Positions 22,590 to 34,889 of a DNA stretch of 64,000 bases are shown in pieces. Source of the DNA: Isoetes taiwanensis (Eukaryota; Streptophyta; Lycopodiopsida; Isoetales; Isoetaceae); NCBI GenBank assembly GCA_021234155.1, contig JAJEKV010000156.1, positions 622,001 through 686,000 of the forward strand. Reading direction: 5' to 3'. A program made the position numbers and the translations under genes. The notes under the pieces were generated by a model that saw only the letters and a program-made list of their open reading frames with translations, was not told where the DNA came from and ran no database searches. How positions within the stretch are numbered: position 1 is the stretch's first letter; each line of letters begins with the position of its first letter.

Positions 22590-22706
22590 GAACGATGGTT
22601 CATCGTTGAAGGACGTCTAGATGTCATTATAGGCGTCGTTGAACGTCGTCATGACGTCTTCATCGATGTGTCAATGATGTCGATATACTGATTTATTTTT
22701 GTAGTG
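22590..22706 (+). mobile_element. Right end of a CACTA (En/Spm)-type DNA transposon
   Basis: The sequence ends TTTTTGTAGTG, the reverse complement of the CACTACAAAAA terminus. The preceding 110 bp hold repeated short motifs in both directions (GACGTC, CGTTGAA, ATCGATG, GATGTCGA), as expected of subterminal repeats. ATT follows as a possible 3-bp target duplication. The left end was not found. Confidence 0.55.
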
Positions 22707-22715
22707 ATTGCGATA

Positions 22716-22985
22716 AAAGACCCCGAGGGGGTTCAACTCTATATAAGGGATATATGACATGTGCATTTCTTGGGTCTGGAGAGACCCCTTGTATATAGCT
22801 TGCCATCCATGGAAACCCCTTTGTATACAATGTTGTGCTCTCAAAGCTAGAATACCCTATTCCTTACCTTATACCCAGTTTGATCCTAACTTACCTTACC
22901 CTTAATTATAACTTATATTGAGTAGTTTATTCATCTATTGTACCCTCTAACTTACATTTACCTCATTGCAAAATGAGGAAACATT
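22716..22985 (+). repeat. Dispersed repeat family G (copy 1)
   Basis: It starts with a G-run plus TTCAACTCTATATAAGGGA and contains CATGTGCATTTCTTGGG and ATGGAAACCCCTTTGTATAC. Related copies are at 30209-30475, 47832-48040, about 33340-33437 (inverted) and 50685-50935. It could be a non-autonomous element. Confidence 0.7.
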
Positions 22986-22989
22986 AGTG

Positions 22990-24360
22990 GAAATAAGAGT
23001 TGAAGTTATATCGACAATATTGACAAGTTGAACTTCATTAAGCCCTTAAGAACAAAGGTTTATGCAAATTTTATTTGGGATTTACAGTAAACTTTGCTAG
23101 ATTATCTTACAAAAGAAATGCTTCATTGTAACATTACTTTTGTTAGAAGTAAGATGCCAAGGTCCCCCTCTCGTAGCTATACCATGTCCAAGCTCAAAAC
23201 GTAAATGATCTCGTAGGTATACGCACCCCTTTTATATGGAATACATATACGCACCCCTTTTATATGGAATACATATGTGAACCACCCTTGTAAAAGATTT
23301 GGCTAGGTCCCTTATAATTGGCTATATAATAGTGAGGTACATTAAAATTATTGAATGCATTAGAAGCGGTACTATTTAGAACAATCTGATGGTAGTAGGA
23401 GCAAAATTATTTGTTGAAAGATATAATTTCTATTGTCCTACAAGTGGCGTATGAGTATCTACCACATAGAGAGAATATATCTATTATATTTAGAAGCTTT
23501 TGTTCCTTACCAAAGTTTAGTGTGAGGAGGAGGAGGAGGAGGAGGAGGAGGAGGAGGAGTGAGGGTGTTTCTTTAACGTTCAATGTGGGCAACTAGCTTC
23601 TTAAACAAGTAGGTAACATCATCATGGTAGATATTAGGTGTAAGGACGAAGTTCCTTAACGTTCCTTGGGGACAACTAGTTTCTTAAAAAAAGATTCCAA
23701 ATAAACCTCTCAAGTACAAATATTCCAAAAATACACCAAAAAAACAAGGTATTTGGCTCAAACAGCAATAAAGTTTTTGTGATCGATCAAATGAAAAAGT
23801 GCCACTCGTGAAAGACCTATCCAATAGCAGTGAAACTTATGTACAAGAATAAGACCTATCCGGTAGTAGTAGAATAATCTAAAGCAGAGTTGGAATTTTC
23901 AAGTAACGTTTTTTTAAAAAGGCATTACAAGAAACAACTCAAATGAGCATGAGTTGTAAATATCAACTCCAATTTAGATGAATTTGATCTTGTTGGAGAA
24001 ATATTAATTTTATATAAAATGTTCATGAAGACAACTTTTGAATTTGAGGAGCCACATAAATTATATTATTATCTGTATAAAAATGCTCTTCATGTCGAGG
24101 GTATTTTGGGAATACTTGCAAACGTGAGGGGTTAAAACTTGTCCTCTCTTAAACAAACACACATGATTTTATCCCATTGAAACTTCATGTTATTATAATA
24201 GATAGATAGATAGATACAAAACTAACAAAAAGTGTTTTTACTTAGGTAAAAAATATGACAATTAAATTATGAAACCATTTTTGCAATTTAAACAGGGGAA
24301 AAAGCCACGAGGGCACTAGAGCCACGTAGGCGCCAGGTTTGCAGAAATTAAAAGGAACAA
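22990..24360. other. AT-rich stretch, no gene
   Basis: Non-coding AT-rich DNA with a GAG microsatellite at 23.52-23.56 kb, a 29-bp local duplication at 23.22-23.27 kb (ACGCACCCCTTTTATATGGA twice) and a GATA run near 24.2 kb. It holds the 3' flank of the minus-strand GDSL gene. Confidence 0.6.
23522..23560. repeat. (GAG)n microsatellite
   Basis: About 13 units of GAG. It makes short ORFs read as poly-Arg or poly-Leu on opposite strands; these are not genes. Confidence 0.95.
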
Positions 24361-24364
24361 AACG

Positions 24365-25987
24365 CTAACCTAGGAAGAAGGGGATTGCCTGGGTGAGCAG
24401 ATCACCGGACAAGACAGAATTAAGGGCATCGGAGGGATGGGCAGCATCCCACCATACATATTCCGACGCATTGGAGCAGGTATATGGCGTAAATTGGTTG
24501 CATAGAACAGACACGGCAAGCCTACCTACTCCGCAGCATCCTGTCAATCCGACCTTGAATCCTGCATAACAGAACACATCCTTGAATTAGGTATGCCTTA
24601 ACCGTTTTGCATTCTCGTCCCATATTCATTGCATGGGCTTCAGCATTTACCGAATAATGATGGATTGTTTGTCACGTTCAGCACCGGTTTGTATATGTCC
24701 AGATATGCCAATTTGAGTTTAGGGTGGCTTGCTGAGATAGATTTTGTTGTAGATTCTAGTCTCTTGTTGAATGCTAATGCATCTTGATTTGGAGAATCCA
24801 CACATCTGAGTGCTCCTCCTCCAAAGATTGTGATTACAGCAGGTGCACAGCCTAGTGGTGCAAGGGAAACCACGCCTACATATCTTCCCCCTTCATTGTA
24901 GATGGTCTGCATTGCAAAATCAGACGGAATTAGTAATAAAAAAAGAGTAAAAATTTCTCCATATGCTTTTCATGGCCCATGAAGACGCTATAATGTGTAA
25001 TTACAACTACTTGTGTGTAAGGATCAGCTCTTGAACCGTGAAAAAAATAAAACTGTAAATGCCAAGGCACATTTAGTATCTACTTCCATGAAAACATGCA
25101 ATGTCAATTTGTAGCTGAAACAATTTCAAAGCATTAGCTCCCAAAATCATGAAAAAGTTCCTGAAGCCCCAATTTTGACTGTCAAGTTCAAACCTGGACA
25201 AAATTCTTGAAAGATTGAATCATTAGCTCATTGAACTGGGATTTGCTGTAGAACTTCTTGCCCTCTATGTAGTAATTGGTAATATAGTCATAACTTCCTG
25301 TGCTGAGCACAAACAGGGCATTGGAAATAGTGTCAGAGGCATTTTTGCTTCCAACTATCTTGATCAATTTCTGCTTGTATTGCTTAAAGAAGTAAAGCTG
25401 CTGGTTCAAGGACAACACATTCTGCAACAAAACAAAAGATGTAAACTTCAAATTGAACGAATAATACAGGACTTGAAAACCTGATATAATCCATGCCATT
25501 TACAAGAGAATGATACAAGTTATTTTGAATTGGTAAACGCAAACTGACCAGGAGTTTTGCAGTGCTGTCCAAGTAGCCAGAACCTCCTGAAGCAAAGCTT
25601 ATACCCTGGGTTATTTTACTCCCCTCTGCCTGAGGATCCAAGTATGGCAGAGGATTGGGCAAACCCAAGAGGCTAGCTGCAAATATGAAGAGGAACAGTG
25701 AGAAAAAGGAGCTATTCAACATAAATTGCAGTAGGTTAGATGTAATTCTCACCGATAAAGTCTGTAGGGATCCTGCCATTAGAAAAGCGTCCTGTAGGCT
25801 GCATGTTAGTATAATCTCTGCCATATGGTGGAAAGTTAGACTTGAAAATAGTTTCAATGAAGTTGTTGTTGCCAGAATCAACACTAGAATCACCAAACAC
25901 TATGAGAGCTGATCCAATCTGTGATCTAGCAACTTTTGCAGACATTAATATGACTGTGAGCTGCAAAATCAGAAGAAAGCTCTTCAT
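24365..25987 (-). CDS. GDSL-type esterase/lipase (5 exons)
   Basis: Minus-strand exons 25987-25753, 25676-25549, 25421-25194, 24906-24651 and 24561-24365 join in phase through GT-AG introns to 347 residues, a normal length for plant GDSL lipases. Seen: a hydrophobic signal-like start (about 1-22); block [12 protein letters not shown] with nucleophile Ser34; block II in [14 protein letters not shown]; and block [11 protein letters not shown] with Asp321 and His324. Block III reads TGSYDY at 162-167, where the family has GTND or GSND; the oxyanion-hole Asn is replaced by Tyr165. Known role: secreted serine hydrolases acting on acyl esters, often in cutin, wax or defence. The gene is otherwise intact. 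An in-frame ATG farther upstream (26152) precedes the signal peptide and is unlikely to be the start. Confidence 0.9.
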
Positions 25988-25999
25988 CTTGGCGGTGTG

Positions 26000-28900
26000 C
26001 ACTGACAAACTCTGGCGCAGAGCTAGATTGGGGGGGAGCAAATTATCACGGCGATGCTCAAATGAGCTAGTGAACAAATATACTAAGGTCCGGTGTACAA
26101 GTACTAAGAGATTTGCAGGTCGTATGTCAAAGGAGCAATAATGCGTAGTCACTCATCTACCCACAAACTCTTCAATGGTTTTCTGACATACCCTTTAGCC
26201 TTGAAGTTTTCGATGTAAAGAAATTATGGTCTGACATCTTCGTTTGTCAATCACATACCAGAATATTTACTATCAAACAGGTTGTCTTCTTTAAAGCTTA
26301 GTGTGCTAATCGATTATAGGTCTTACATTTTCTCAGTTTTTAGCATATAACAGAACTTCTGGTCTTTAAAGTTTGTATCAGGTACTTATAGATTATGGTA
26401 TGAGTTGGCATCTTGGGATGATGCATGGCTGTTCTTACCAACCCACATAAATGCCATTGCCAAGCTAAAAGCGTTCTAAATTTCTACCCTACGTATATTC
26501 ATGCGCAGGCCTCCATATTAGATTTTGCTTAAACCGGCAAAATGCCGTGCTTTGTTGCTACTTACCGGATTTTTCAGAAAATATCCTCTAATTTGCCGGA
26601 TTTAACAAGCATTTTACAAAATTTTGACGGGAAATTTTCCGGCATCTATTAAAGAAACCGGATTTTAACAACTTCAGCCGGAAATTCTGGGGAGGAAACC
26701 CCCCAATCTGGAGCCCTGTTCATGCGGGCTCTAAAAGAGCAATATGTCAAATAGTAAAATGTCGCTTAGTATTTGAGGCTACTGGCAGGCTACGGGAAAA
26801 AATATATGTTAGTACATTTCCTAGTGTATTTTGCTAGAACTTTTTTATCTTCTTGCCGGAAAATTGTTGAAATTTTTTTAGGATGATAAGTGGGCGGATC
26901 TTAGGGGAGGAAATCCCCTATTTTTGATCCATGTTATCATGTGTGAAATGCCTATAACTTTATATTCAATGGAGGAGCACGATTTGTTCAAATGATATGC
27001 CCATAATTTCTCCTTTATACGACATTGATGAAGCATCCAGATTGACGATTGACAATTTGTCTAATAAAGAGAACGTGGTGAATTGCATTCAAATCTTGCC
27101 AATTCGTTAGCTTTTGCAGAAAACCTTTGAAATAGAGATCTTCATGCCTTTTGAACATGGTGCCTTGCATTCATGATGAATGAGCACTTTGTTCGACCAA
27201 ATGCACAGAACATTAACGGGATTTTGTAACCAACCCATCTCACCTTTTTAGCATCTTTAAGGGACCCGTCTTCCATCATGTTATGGCTGAGCTTAGTTAT
27301 TTCTTCGACTGTATTTATAATTATGTCAGATATATTGAACATGATATCACATACAAAGAAAAATGAGATATTTTTTGCCTTGTTGGATGAATTCATAGCA
27401 ACTCCTACAAAAAGAATATACATGAGGGGGATTTGGTATAGCAATTGAATCGAAATGATTTTTTTTTGTATTGTCTACAGAGACAAAAAAGGCCTATGGG
27501 TCCTAAACAAAGAACACAATAGACTTATTACTGTCCAAGATTAGAAAAACCTCCACCCCAAAGGGCTTTCGAGGGAAAAACCTTACCAGTAATAGGTTGG
27601 CTAATAAACTGTACATTTATACATTTTAATGTAGTGACAAAGGGCACAACTGAGGTCGCATGTCCATTACCTCATGGAGATATGATGCTAGTACCCCACT
27701 GAAGCCGTCTCCAACATCACATGTAGCAGTTGATTAGATGTAACCAATCGGGCATAACGTGCCCTACCTTGATAGATCCAAATGCTAGGCAATTCTAAGG
27801 AGTGTAGCGCTCAGTTCAATAATTTCTAGTTGACAAATTGGCAGATTCTGTCTCCTCATTTTGTCTCAATCCTGAGGCCATCACTCTTGTGCAAAAGGAT
27901 GCAATCATCCTGTGTTTCTTCATGGGCAAATTCGCTAACACATCATGTGGGATTGATCTGGATTTCGTAGTGTGTTATCTTTATCAGTTCTTAAGCTCTA
28001 ACATCCCAAAACTCACTTAGAAAGCATGCGTCTAGATATTGCTTCAAGTAATGCCCTTATTGTTGTATATGCACATCTGTTCATGCACATTCCATCTGGA
28101 GAACCAAATGGCTCGTTTATCCTTCTCTTTGTCTAGCAATGAAGTTTCGATAAATCACGTACTTCGCTTTTGGATATTTATCTGCAGCTTCAATGACTTT
28201 GAATCTCTTCAACTTATCAATGCTCATTCATACTAGGCCTTATGAAATCATTAATTTGAACAGGTATTTCGGTGTGCCCAAAATAAAACTCTCAAGGCTT
28301 ATAATTATCCTTTGCTTGACCAAGAGAAGGAAGACTTGATCTAGAAAGTCTTCAAATACAATCTCAAGCATAGACAAGTGGTCTTGTTCAGGATTTTAAT
28401 TTTATCTTTATGTTATACGTTAATCGTTAATCGGGTATAAGCATGATACATCCTCCCACAAAAAGTATTAATAAGAGACCATAAAACTATCTAAAAACAT
28501 ATTGTATGATGTCTCAATAACTAATAAGAATTAAATTGGTTGCTTTTGTTTTGACCTCCAGTAGTATGTCTTTAGCTTAATCTTGAACCTTACATGCTTT
28601 TGACTTTTATTTTGAAATTTTGAATTGGTTTTGATAAAAAGAACAAGGAAACAATACCCATTAAAATACCTAATGTAGCTACACTGACATTTTCCAAAAG
28701 TGGTACATGTAGTATTCTTATGGCAGATTGTTTCATGCTTGATTGAAACAAAGCAGGATAGTATATGTTTGTTATTAGCGGAATCCTAAATGTGATGAAA
28801 AGGAATCTATGTATATTTCCCAATCATGAGGCAAATAGAACCCAATCAGTGGATCGGTGAATAAAGGAATGGAGAAAGCTTTCGTTGTACCACTCAAGAT
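26000..28900. other. Stretch without a supported gene
   Basis: The first few hundred bases are the promoter side of the GDSL gene. At 26.53-26.70 kb there are repeated GCCGGAWWTT-like motifs in both orientations. At 27.5-28.3 kb the sequence has the feel of a decayed retroelement, but no polymerase or integrase motif could be read. Confidence 0.4.
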
Positions 28901-28904
28901 ATAA

Positions 28905-29262
28905 AATACGTCTTGAGGATTTGCCCTTTATTCCAAGATCTGGACCGTACATAGCGATCCTCGTTTGTGGGGTACGCATGTACAAGTTTTTATATACTGT
29001 ATATTCAGATTTGTAAAATACTATAAGGTTTGAGAGAATGTACTTAATGGTGTTAATTTTGTACATGTATTATAAATATATTTTTGGAGCTCTCGCTGCC
29101 CTACGTAACCCCCCGTGTGAATATGCACCCAAACCAAAGGGGGTTTAAGGGGGATTAAGTAGATATGTTAAATGCAATGGTTTGTGTTAATAATGTCAAT
29201 GGTAGTTGTGTGTTGATTGTTATATTAAAAAAAATTTTGGGCCCTTCGGGCCCTAAGTAACG
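28905..29262 (+). repeat. Repeat family F, single copy (not palindromic)
   Basis: Contains the family marks TTTGCCCTTTATTCCAAGAT, CCGTACATAGCGATCCTCG, GTGTGAATATGCACCCAAAC and the hairpin GGGCCCTTCGGGCCC. Copies of the same family make the inverted duplications at 43.8-45.9 kb; partial copies are at 39.17-39.35 and 40.35-40.44 kb. Confidence 0.85.
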
Positions 29263-29269
29263 CAAACAT

Positions 29270-31350
29270 AGGTAAATGTTATGGGCCTAAATCATAAGTG
29301 ATCCATAATAAGGGACTGGCAATTTAGTCAGATCACAAAAAAATAAAGGAGATACCTCTACGTTTTGACCCTTGAACATGGGTCCTTCGGAGGGTGAATT
29401 AGGCATGGGTCACCTTATGTTATCCAAGGAAATGGTAAGCAATAAGTTTAGACCGTCATGCAATGCTAAGGAACAAGTGTAATCTCTTCATGCAAGATAT
29501 CCCATTATATATCTTCTAAGTGCAGAAACCAAAGAAGTGGGTCGGACCCATGCGATGAACCAAGCAAATTTGGATATTCTTAACAGTACAGCGAAACAGC
29601 AAACAAGACTCAAGCATTCGGCTACTTGTAAGCTGCTGCCAAATATAATCTGCCGCTTTCCATGTGTTTCAACAAGTAAATTTTGATATTGTTAATGGCA
29701 CAGCTAAGAGCAATAGCTGGTGACGTCAGCCTGATAATAGTTAGATAGGACACGGAACCAACCATCTACACAATGCAAGCTTGATACCCTTGCATACCAT
29801 CTTCTACACCCAAGCATAAAAGTAACAGACCAAGATCAGTGATTTAATATGAGCTTTCAACCTATTTGATCTGCTGTAACAAAATTGCTCCACGTGTCAT
29901 TGCCATGCAATCAACATAAGCACTATTTTGCTTTCTTTAGACTAGGATGTGTCCTGGACCTACTGAATCCTTCAGCAAAAACTGTTTCAAGCCTATAGCT
30001 TGCATACCAAATGTTCCTTGTCCCTGTGTAACTAGAACATACAAGAGACAACATCTCCCACGAGCTCTGTCACCTGAAACAAATCTTAAATATAATATGA
30101 CCAGCCAATGTTGCTGACGTCAATGTGGTACCAATGAATTTAAAAATTCATGCTGTGTCAAACAGTGGAGGTAGTAATTTGAATGACAGCACGATGGGCT
30201 ATGAACTCCCGGGGGGTTCACCTCTATGTAAAGGGGATATGGCATGTGCGTTCCAGGGGTCGGGAGAAACCCCTCCGTATACGGCTCTCCTCCCATAGAA
30301 ACCCCTATGTATACAGTCTGGTGTTTGTGAAAAATAATACCTGATTCCATACTTTTACGCCTAGTCCAATCCCCATTGACCCTACCCTTAACCTTATTTT
30401 TACGTCAGGATATCACTAATGTAGCCTACCCTCTACCTTATATTTACATTCAGCCTCCTAATTTTGCATAGGACTAGAGGACTGTAGAGCTCCATGAAGG
30501 TTTAGGGTTCAATGGTTCAATGGTCCCTCTTAGTTCAATGGTGGTCACCCGGGTGGTCACTGAAAAAAAGAAAAGCAGGGAACACCAACCAACAGGGTTA
30601 ATAGATTTTTTTATTGGGTTAATAGTTAATAGGGTTAATAGCGTTAATAGATTCTATTATTGTGTTAATAGTTTTCGACGTGTGCCCGGCGTTGCAAATA
30701 AGAGTTTGAAATCTTACCCGCTGAGCACCAGCAAAGGTCGAGACCAGGGATGATCCAAATGCGTGGACATTTCCAGCCACAAATTTTGAAGCTTATTCCC
30801 AGTAGCAATTTGCCAAGCTAAAAAAATAATGACTTTGCCAACGTGGCAAACCCATGTGGCACCCAAAGAGGCGTTCTCGTTTGGAATTTGAAAGTTTATA
30901 TTGCGTTTTCAATGTCTTCTCTTTTTGATTGGATAATAGGGATGTCATTAGGAATTCAGCTAATAGTATTCTCTAATGTAAGATAGGATTATATCCTCAT
31001 AAATCTTTGGCCCTACGGAAATCTTGGTACTGCAATTGTTGATCATGTAGCATTTGTTTCAGCAAAGTCCCTTTGAAGTTTAACTAAATAAACAAGGGAT
31101 AAGCCATATTATCGTATTATGCTGTTACGGTTCAGATTATTACAAACCATCCAACTGTATGCCAATTCTTGTCTTTATCAGGAATATATCACAAATGCCT
31201 TCTACAACTAACTCACTCCGGATTATTATTTGATACTCAATGACCTTATACAACATTGCATTTCCTTCAAATATAAAGACGATCTTAGGTGCTTCGCAGA
31301 ATGAACCAAATCAAGCATATATACTCGCCAAATAGAGTATTGTCTGAACA
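29270..31350. other. Stretch without a gene, one family G copy
   Basis: Non-coding AT-rich sequence with many short ORFs and no domain. Family G copy 2 lies at 30209-30475. At 30.59-30.67 kb there is a short GGGTTAATAG-type repeat. The right end is the 3' flank of the minus-strand gene that stops at 31356. Confidence 0.55.
30209..30475 (+). repeat. Dispersed repeat family G (copy 2)
   Basis: Begins CGGGGGGTTCACCTCTATGT and aligns with 22716-22985 over about 265 bp, sharing CATGTGCGTTCC, GAAACCCCTATGTATACA and TACCCTCTACCTTATATTTA. Confidence 0.75.
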
Positions 31351-31355
31351 GATCA

Positions 31356-31851
31356 TTAGATGTAATGATGTTTTTCTAGGTAATTTAAACCCATGGCGCA
31401 AGTAACAATAGATGGTAACATCATTTCTCCTCCATACATGATTTGCCTCAAGTCCTTGATATCTACTTTCAAAATCTTTATAAACTCTTCAGTATCCTTA
31501 GCTCCTGGATTTGGATCAAGCTGTACATAGAGAAGTTCTTCAGATCATCAAGTCCATTTTTCTTTTGCCTCTGAAAGGCGTGTGTCTTACCTCTGGGTCT
31601 ATGACCAAGAAAGGAGTGAATCTATTTCTAGACCATTTCACCTGAAAATAAGCCTATTAGTATCTTATAGCATCAATACTTCTAAAATGCCAATTATCCT
31701 CTTAACTTGCTTTACCTCAAGCAATCCTGGGTGATCTCCTTCTAAGAGCTGTATCCATTTGCCATTACATAAATGTGCCTGTTCCAAGAAATCTAAAACA
31801 AGATCGGTGATTCTGTTTGATGCTGTAACCTACCACAAAGCTTGGACCATA
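31356..31851 (-). CDS. Unrecognised gene, four 3'-terminal exons
   Basis: I do not recognise the family. Minus-strand exons 31851-31834, 31792-31716, 31641-31591 and 31520-31356 are bounded by good GT-AG sites and join in phase. They encode WSKLCDFLEQAHLCNGKWIQ, then LLEGDHPGLLE, VKWSRNRFTPFLVIDPE and LDPNPGAKDTEEFIKILKVD, ending IVTCAMGLNYLEKHHYI and a stop. The short exons, clean phase joins and soluble charged protein argue for a real conserved plant gene. Upstream, 32.0-32.34 kb has further coding-looking pieces (CKILKHQTNGYACPKHGF), but I could not connect them. The gene start is unknown. Confidence 0.6.
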
Positions 31852-32339
31852 CTGATAAAAAATATAACAGAGAACAGAAATGAACATTCACGTTTTCTGA
31901 ACATAATAGCAGTAGAAATCAGCAAAAGTGATCAATCAAGTGTCCTGTTGAACTTCTGAGGCTTCTTCATTGATGTCTTGAGTGTCATAAACGAAGATCA
32001 AGTCTCACAACGTACATGTCCATGCATATAGGTCTTTCCCACATATGCTAAATGATGGCAAAAACCTTTGGATCCCTTGCAATCCAACCTGCCAACCATC
32101 AAACTCAAAATTTAACAATTCAAACTCTAACTTGAAGAAAGGAAACATAATCAAAGCTATGCAAAATCAAGATAGATTGGGCTAAATATTTACCTATAAA
32201 ACTGTAAACTTGAAAACTGTAAATCAAGTCACCGAATAATCTGAACCCATGCTTTGGGCAAGCGTACCCATTAGTTTGATGCTTCAAAATCTTGCATGCA
32301 TTGTTGAAGTCACGGACTCGCACATATTACTGAAGTTCA

Positions 32340-34300
32340 ACAATCATTGAAGAGACAACTGGAAGATCACAAAACGGTGTAGTAATGAAAAACAAAAAGC
32401 AGAGGACTTTTCTAAGAATGTAGATAAGCTTTACTGCATACTATGGTTTAGAATAGCACAGCTTCATTGGTGGGATGGAATACCATTACTGCAGGCACTA
32501 TTGCATGCTCATGCATGCATAAAGTTATTTCAATAAATTGCATTAGCCAACTTGACTTCTCAAATAATGTAAATAATAATAGCGAAAGAGAATACAACGC
32601 TTTGTCTTCCCCGCCTTTTCGGAAAAGAACTTAGGACCTCCATTTGGCCATGCATCATGCCCGAAATGTTGATCTCAGCCTCGCTAGAACCTATTCTAAC
32701 AATCTCAAAATTTTAAGAATAGATTGTCTTGTCAGAATAAACGCATGCAATAAAAAACACGTCTTATAATCGGTAAGGAATCACCTGCTATAGATATCCT
32801 TGCATGTAAGAACCATTTCGATGCAGAATAGAAAGCAAAGGAAGAATAGTCGCTGCCAATGCTTGCCGCTGCCAAGAAAATGTAACTAAGAAATGTATTA
32901 GAAGAACGGTAATTTAAAGAATGAGGAAGCATGATTTACCTGTTGTAGAACCTTAATAGAAACAAACTCTGAAGCTCTGAAGCTCCACGCAGCAACAAAC
33001 TCTAAACGTTAAATGCCACGATGCTGGAAATGAGTTGCCATGCTGATTTATGTCACACAATATAATGCCAAACAACATTTTCTAGAGTAAAGCTCCGGGT
33101 CGAAACTCCGTCAAATAAGCAGTGAGCAAGGCAAAAACAGGTTTTCTGAGGCAAAAACTGTACAGGGAAAAAAAAATTTCAAAACATAACTCCGGAAATG
33201 CAAGCACCCTTAAACGTATCTGTCCTCCAGTTTTGATCAAAGCATCTAAGCCCCCTTAATGTATTTCTAAGTCCCTCCACCTGCAGCGAAAGCGCCCTGA
33301 AACCGTGGATATACAGCAGGTCCGGCGCCAAAACGTAAGACGCTCCTTAGGTATACGTACTTGAAAATGGCAAAAAAAACCCTTCATCGCCCACGCACAT
33401 GTTTTGTACGAAAAAACAGGGTGAACCCCCCGGGTATGAACTGTTCTTGAGGCTATTTATTTGCTGAATACAAAGCTCAATAGGCAGACCTATGTGGCAT
33501 CATGAAAGACCCATTTTGACTATGCTGTTGCATGTAAGGGCGTGAAGATGCGCCAGATCCAAGTCTTAATGTTTCATTAATGAAATTGGAGATTTTAACT
33601 CCTATCCTGTTCGATGCGGATGGAACTTGTGCCAAATTTGCAAAAACACCGACTTCAAAAGGAATTCGTCCAGGTAGGCGAGGCCGAGTTAATGTATATC
33701 AATTCTCCCTTCTCAACGTGCTTGATTGAAATTGCTGGCGCCCAGAGCATCGGACTACCTGCAAGCTGCTGCCAAATCCCGCATCGGACTACGTAAACTA
33801 TTGCTTGAACTTGCCCAAACCGCCGGGACTCACCCAAATCCCTGCAGAGCTGTTTGGACTCGTAGAAATCCATCGGAATGGGCGAGAATGGCCCGGCAAG
33901 AATAATCTGCGGGGATCCGGCTTCATGGCAAGAGTAAACTGCAGGATCCATCTAGAGGAAGCTGCGTTTCTGGGAGGTTTAGGGTAAACGTACAGAGCCG
34001 GGCCTTTTCGCTCATCTGGGATCTTCATTGCTCCATATTTTAGGCAAAGACAAATTCTGTTTGACACAAAGAGCAACAGAAATGAAACAACTTGATACCT
34101 TTGTGGAAGCTAGTTCACCGCCCCTGCTCGCCCTAAACTATGAAGCCCCTCACTCACAGGTATATCCAAAGCAAAGCTTGATCCAAAGCGAAGTCTTAAA
34201 ACACTTTGTTTTCCTTGAGCAAAACCCTAAAAAAAACCCTAAAAACCCCTAAAACACTTCACCCACCACAAAAAAAGCCGCCACCACAGGATTTGCCCCC
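32340..34300. other. Stretch without a supported gene
   Basis: Possible 5' exons of the minus-strand gene at 31.4 kb may lie in its left part but were not resolved. 33.09-33.44 kb ends in an inverted family G-like edge (GTGAACCCCCCGGGTAT). ORFs at 33.6-34.1 kb overlap antisense and show no motif. At 34.22-34.26 kb there are telobox-like repeats. Confidence 0.45.
34222..34256 (+). repeat. Telobox-like AAACCCTAA repeats
   Basis: AAACCCTAA-type units occur three times in about 35 bp, one degenerate (AACCCCTAA). Plant promoters often carry such boxes, and degenerate telomere remnants look alike. No gene start was found nearby. Confidence 0.6.
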
Positions 34301-34307
34301 TTTTCTA

Positions 34308-34883
34308 AAATCAACGGCTAACAAAAGGGTGCACTCTAGAAATACTACTTAGTACACCTGGATGAATACAGCCACCAAATCATATGAAAACCTTAGAGAG
34401 AACAGTATAAAAACACAAAAAAAAACCCCCTGTTATAATGCTACATATTCTATCCAGAATGAGCAAGGCACTTGGAGTAGCAATATAGAATACATTTGTT
34501 AATGGATATAGAATAGCCGGCATACTTTCTTTGCATCGCTACAAATTGAATTGTTTTTTCATGAATCTTCGTATTGAGATCTTATGACTAAGCTTTTAGA
34601 GAATTTAACATCATTTTATCTAACCAACAGGAGTTCTTCCACTTCGCAGAATCTAAGTATTCCATTAATTTTCAATCCGAGGTTTCAAAAATCATTCTTT
34701 TAAGAAGATTGGAATTCTGTAAAGGATAAGTATTGAACAGCCAATATCTAGCACAATAATAGAAGGTTACTTTTATAATTTTTATATGTCTTTTCACATG
34801 GTTTTTCTATGATTTCATTGTTGTATTCATGTTGGTGTACTAATGATATTTCTAGGGTGGATGTTTTTTTGAGCCGTTGATTT
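34308..34883. mobile_element. Terminal-inverted-repeat element (576 bp)
   Basis: Both ends read AAATCAACGGCT going inward, followed by about 100 bp of imperfect inverted repeat (GGGTGCACTCTAGAAATACT; GTACACC; AAATCATA; GTATAAAAA). The interior has no ORF. It has the form of a non-autonomous DNA transposon. Related arms occur at 42080-42195 and 46838-46960. Confidence 0.7.
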
Positions 34884-34889
34884 GGAATA

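Noticed and set aside
23407-23596. Poly-Arg and poly-Leu ORFs
   Set aside because: Produced by the GAG microsatellite; no domain and antisense mirror ORFs.
25842-26141. Plus-strand ORF opposite the GDSL first exon
   Set aside because: Antisense shadow of a confident gene.
29239-29256. Helitron 3' end (GC hairpin followed by CTAA)
   Set aside because: The CTAA overlaps the hairpin instead of following it by about 10 bases, and no matching TC start was found.
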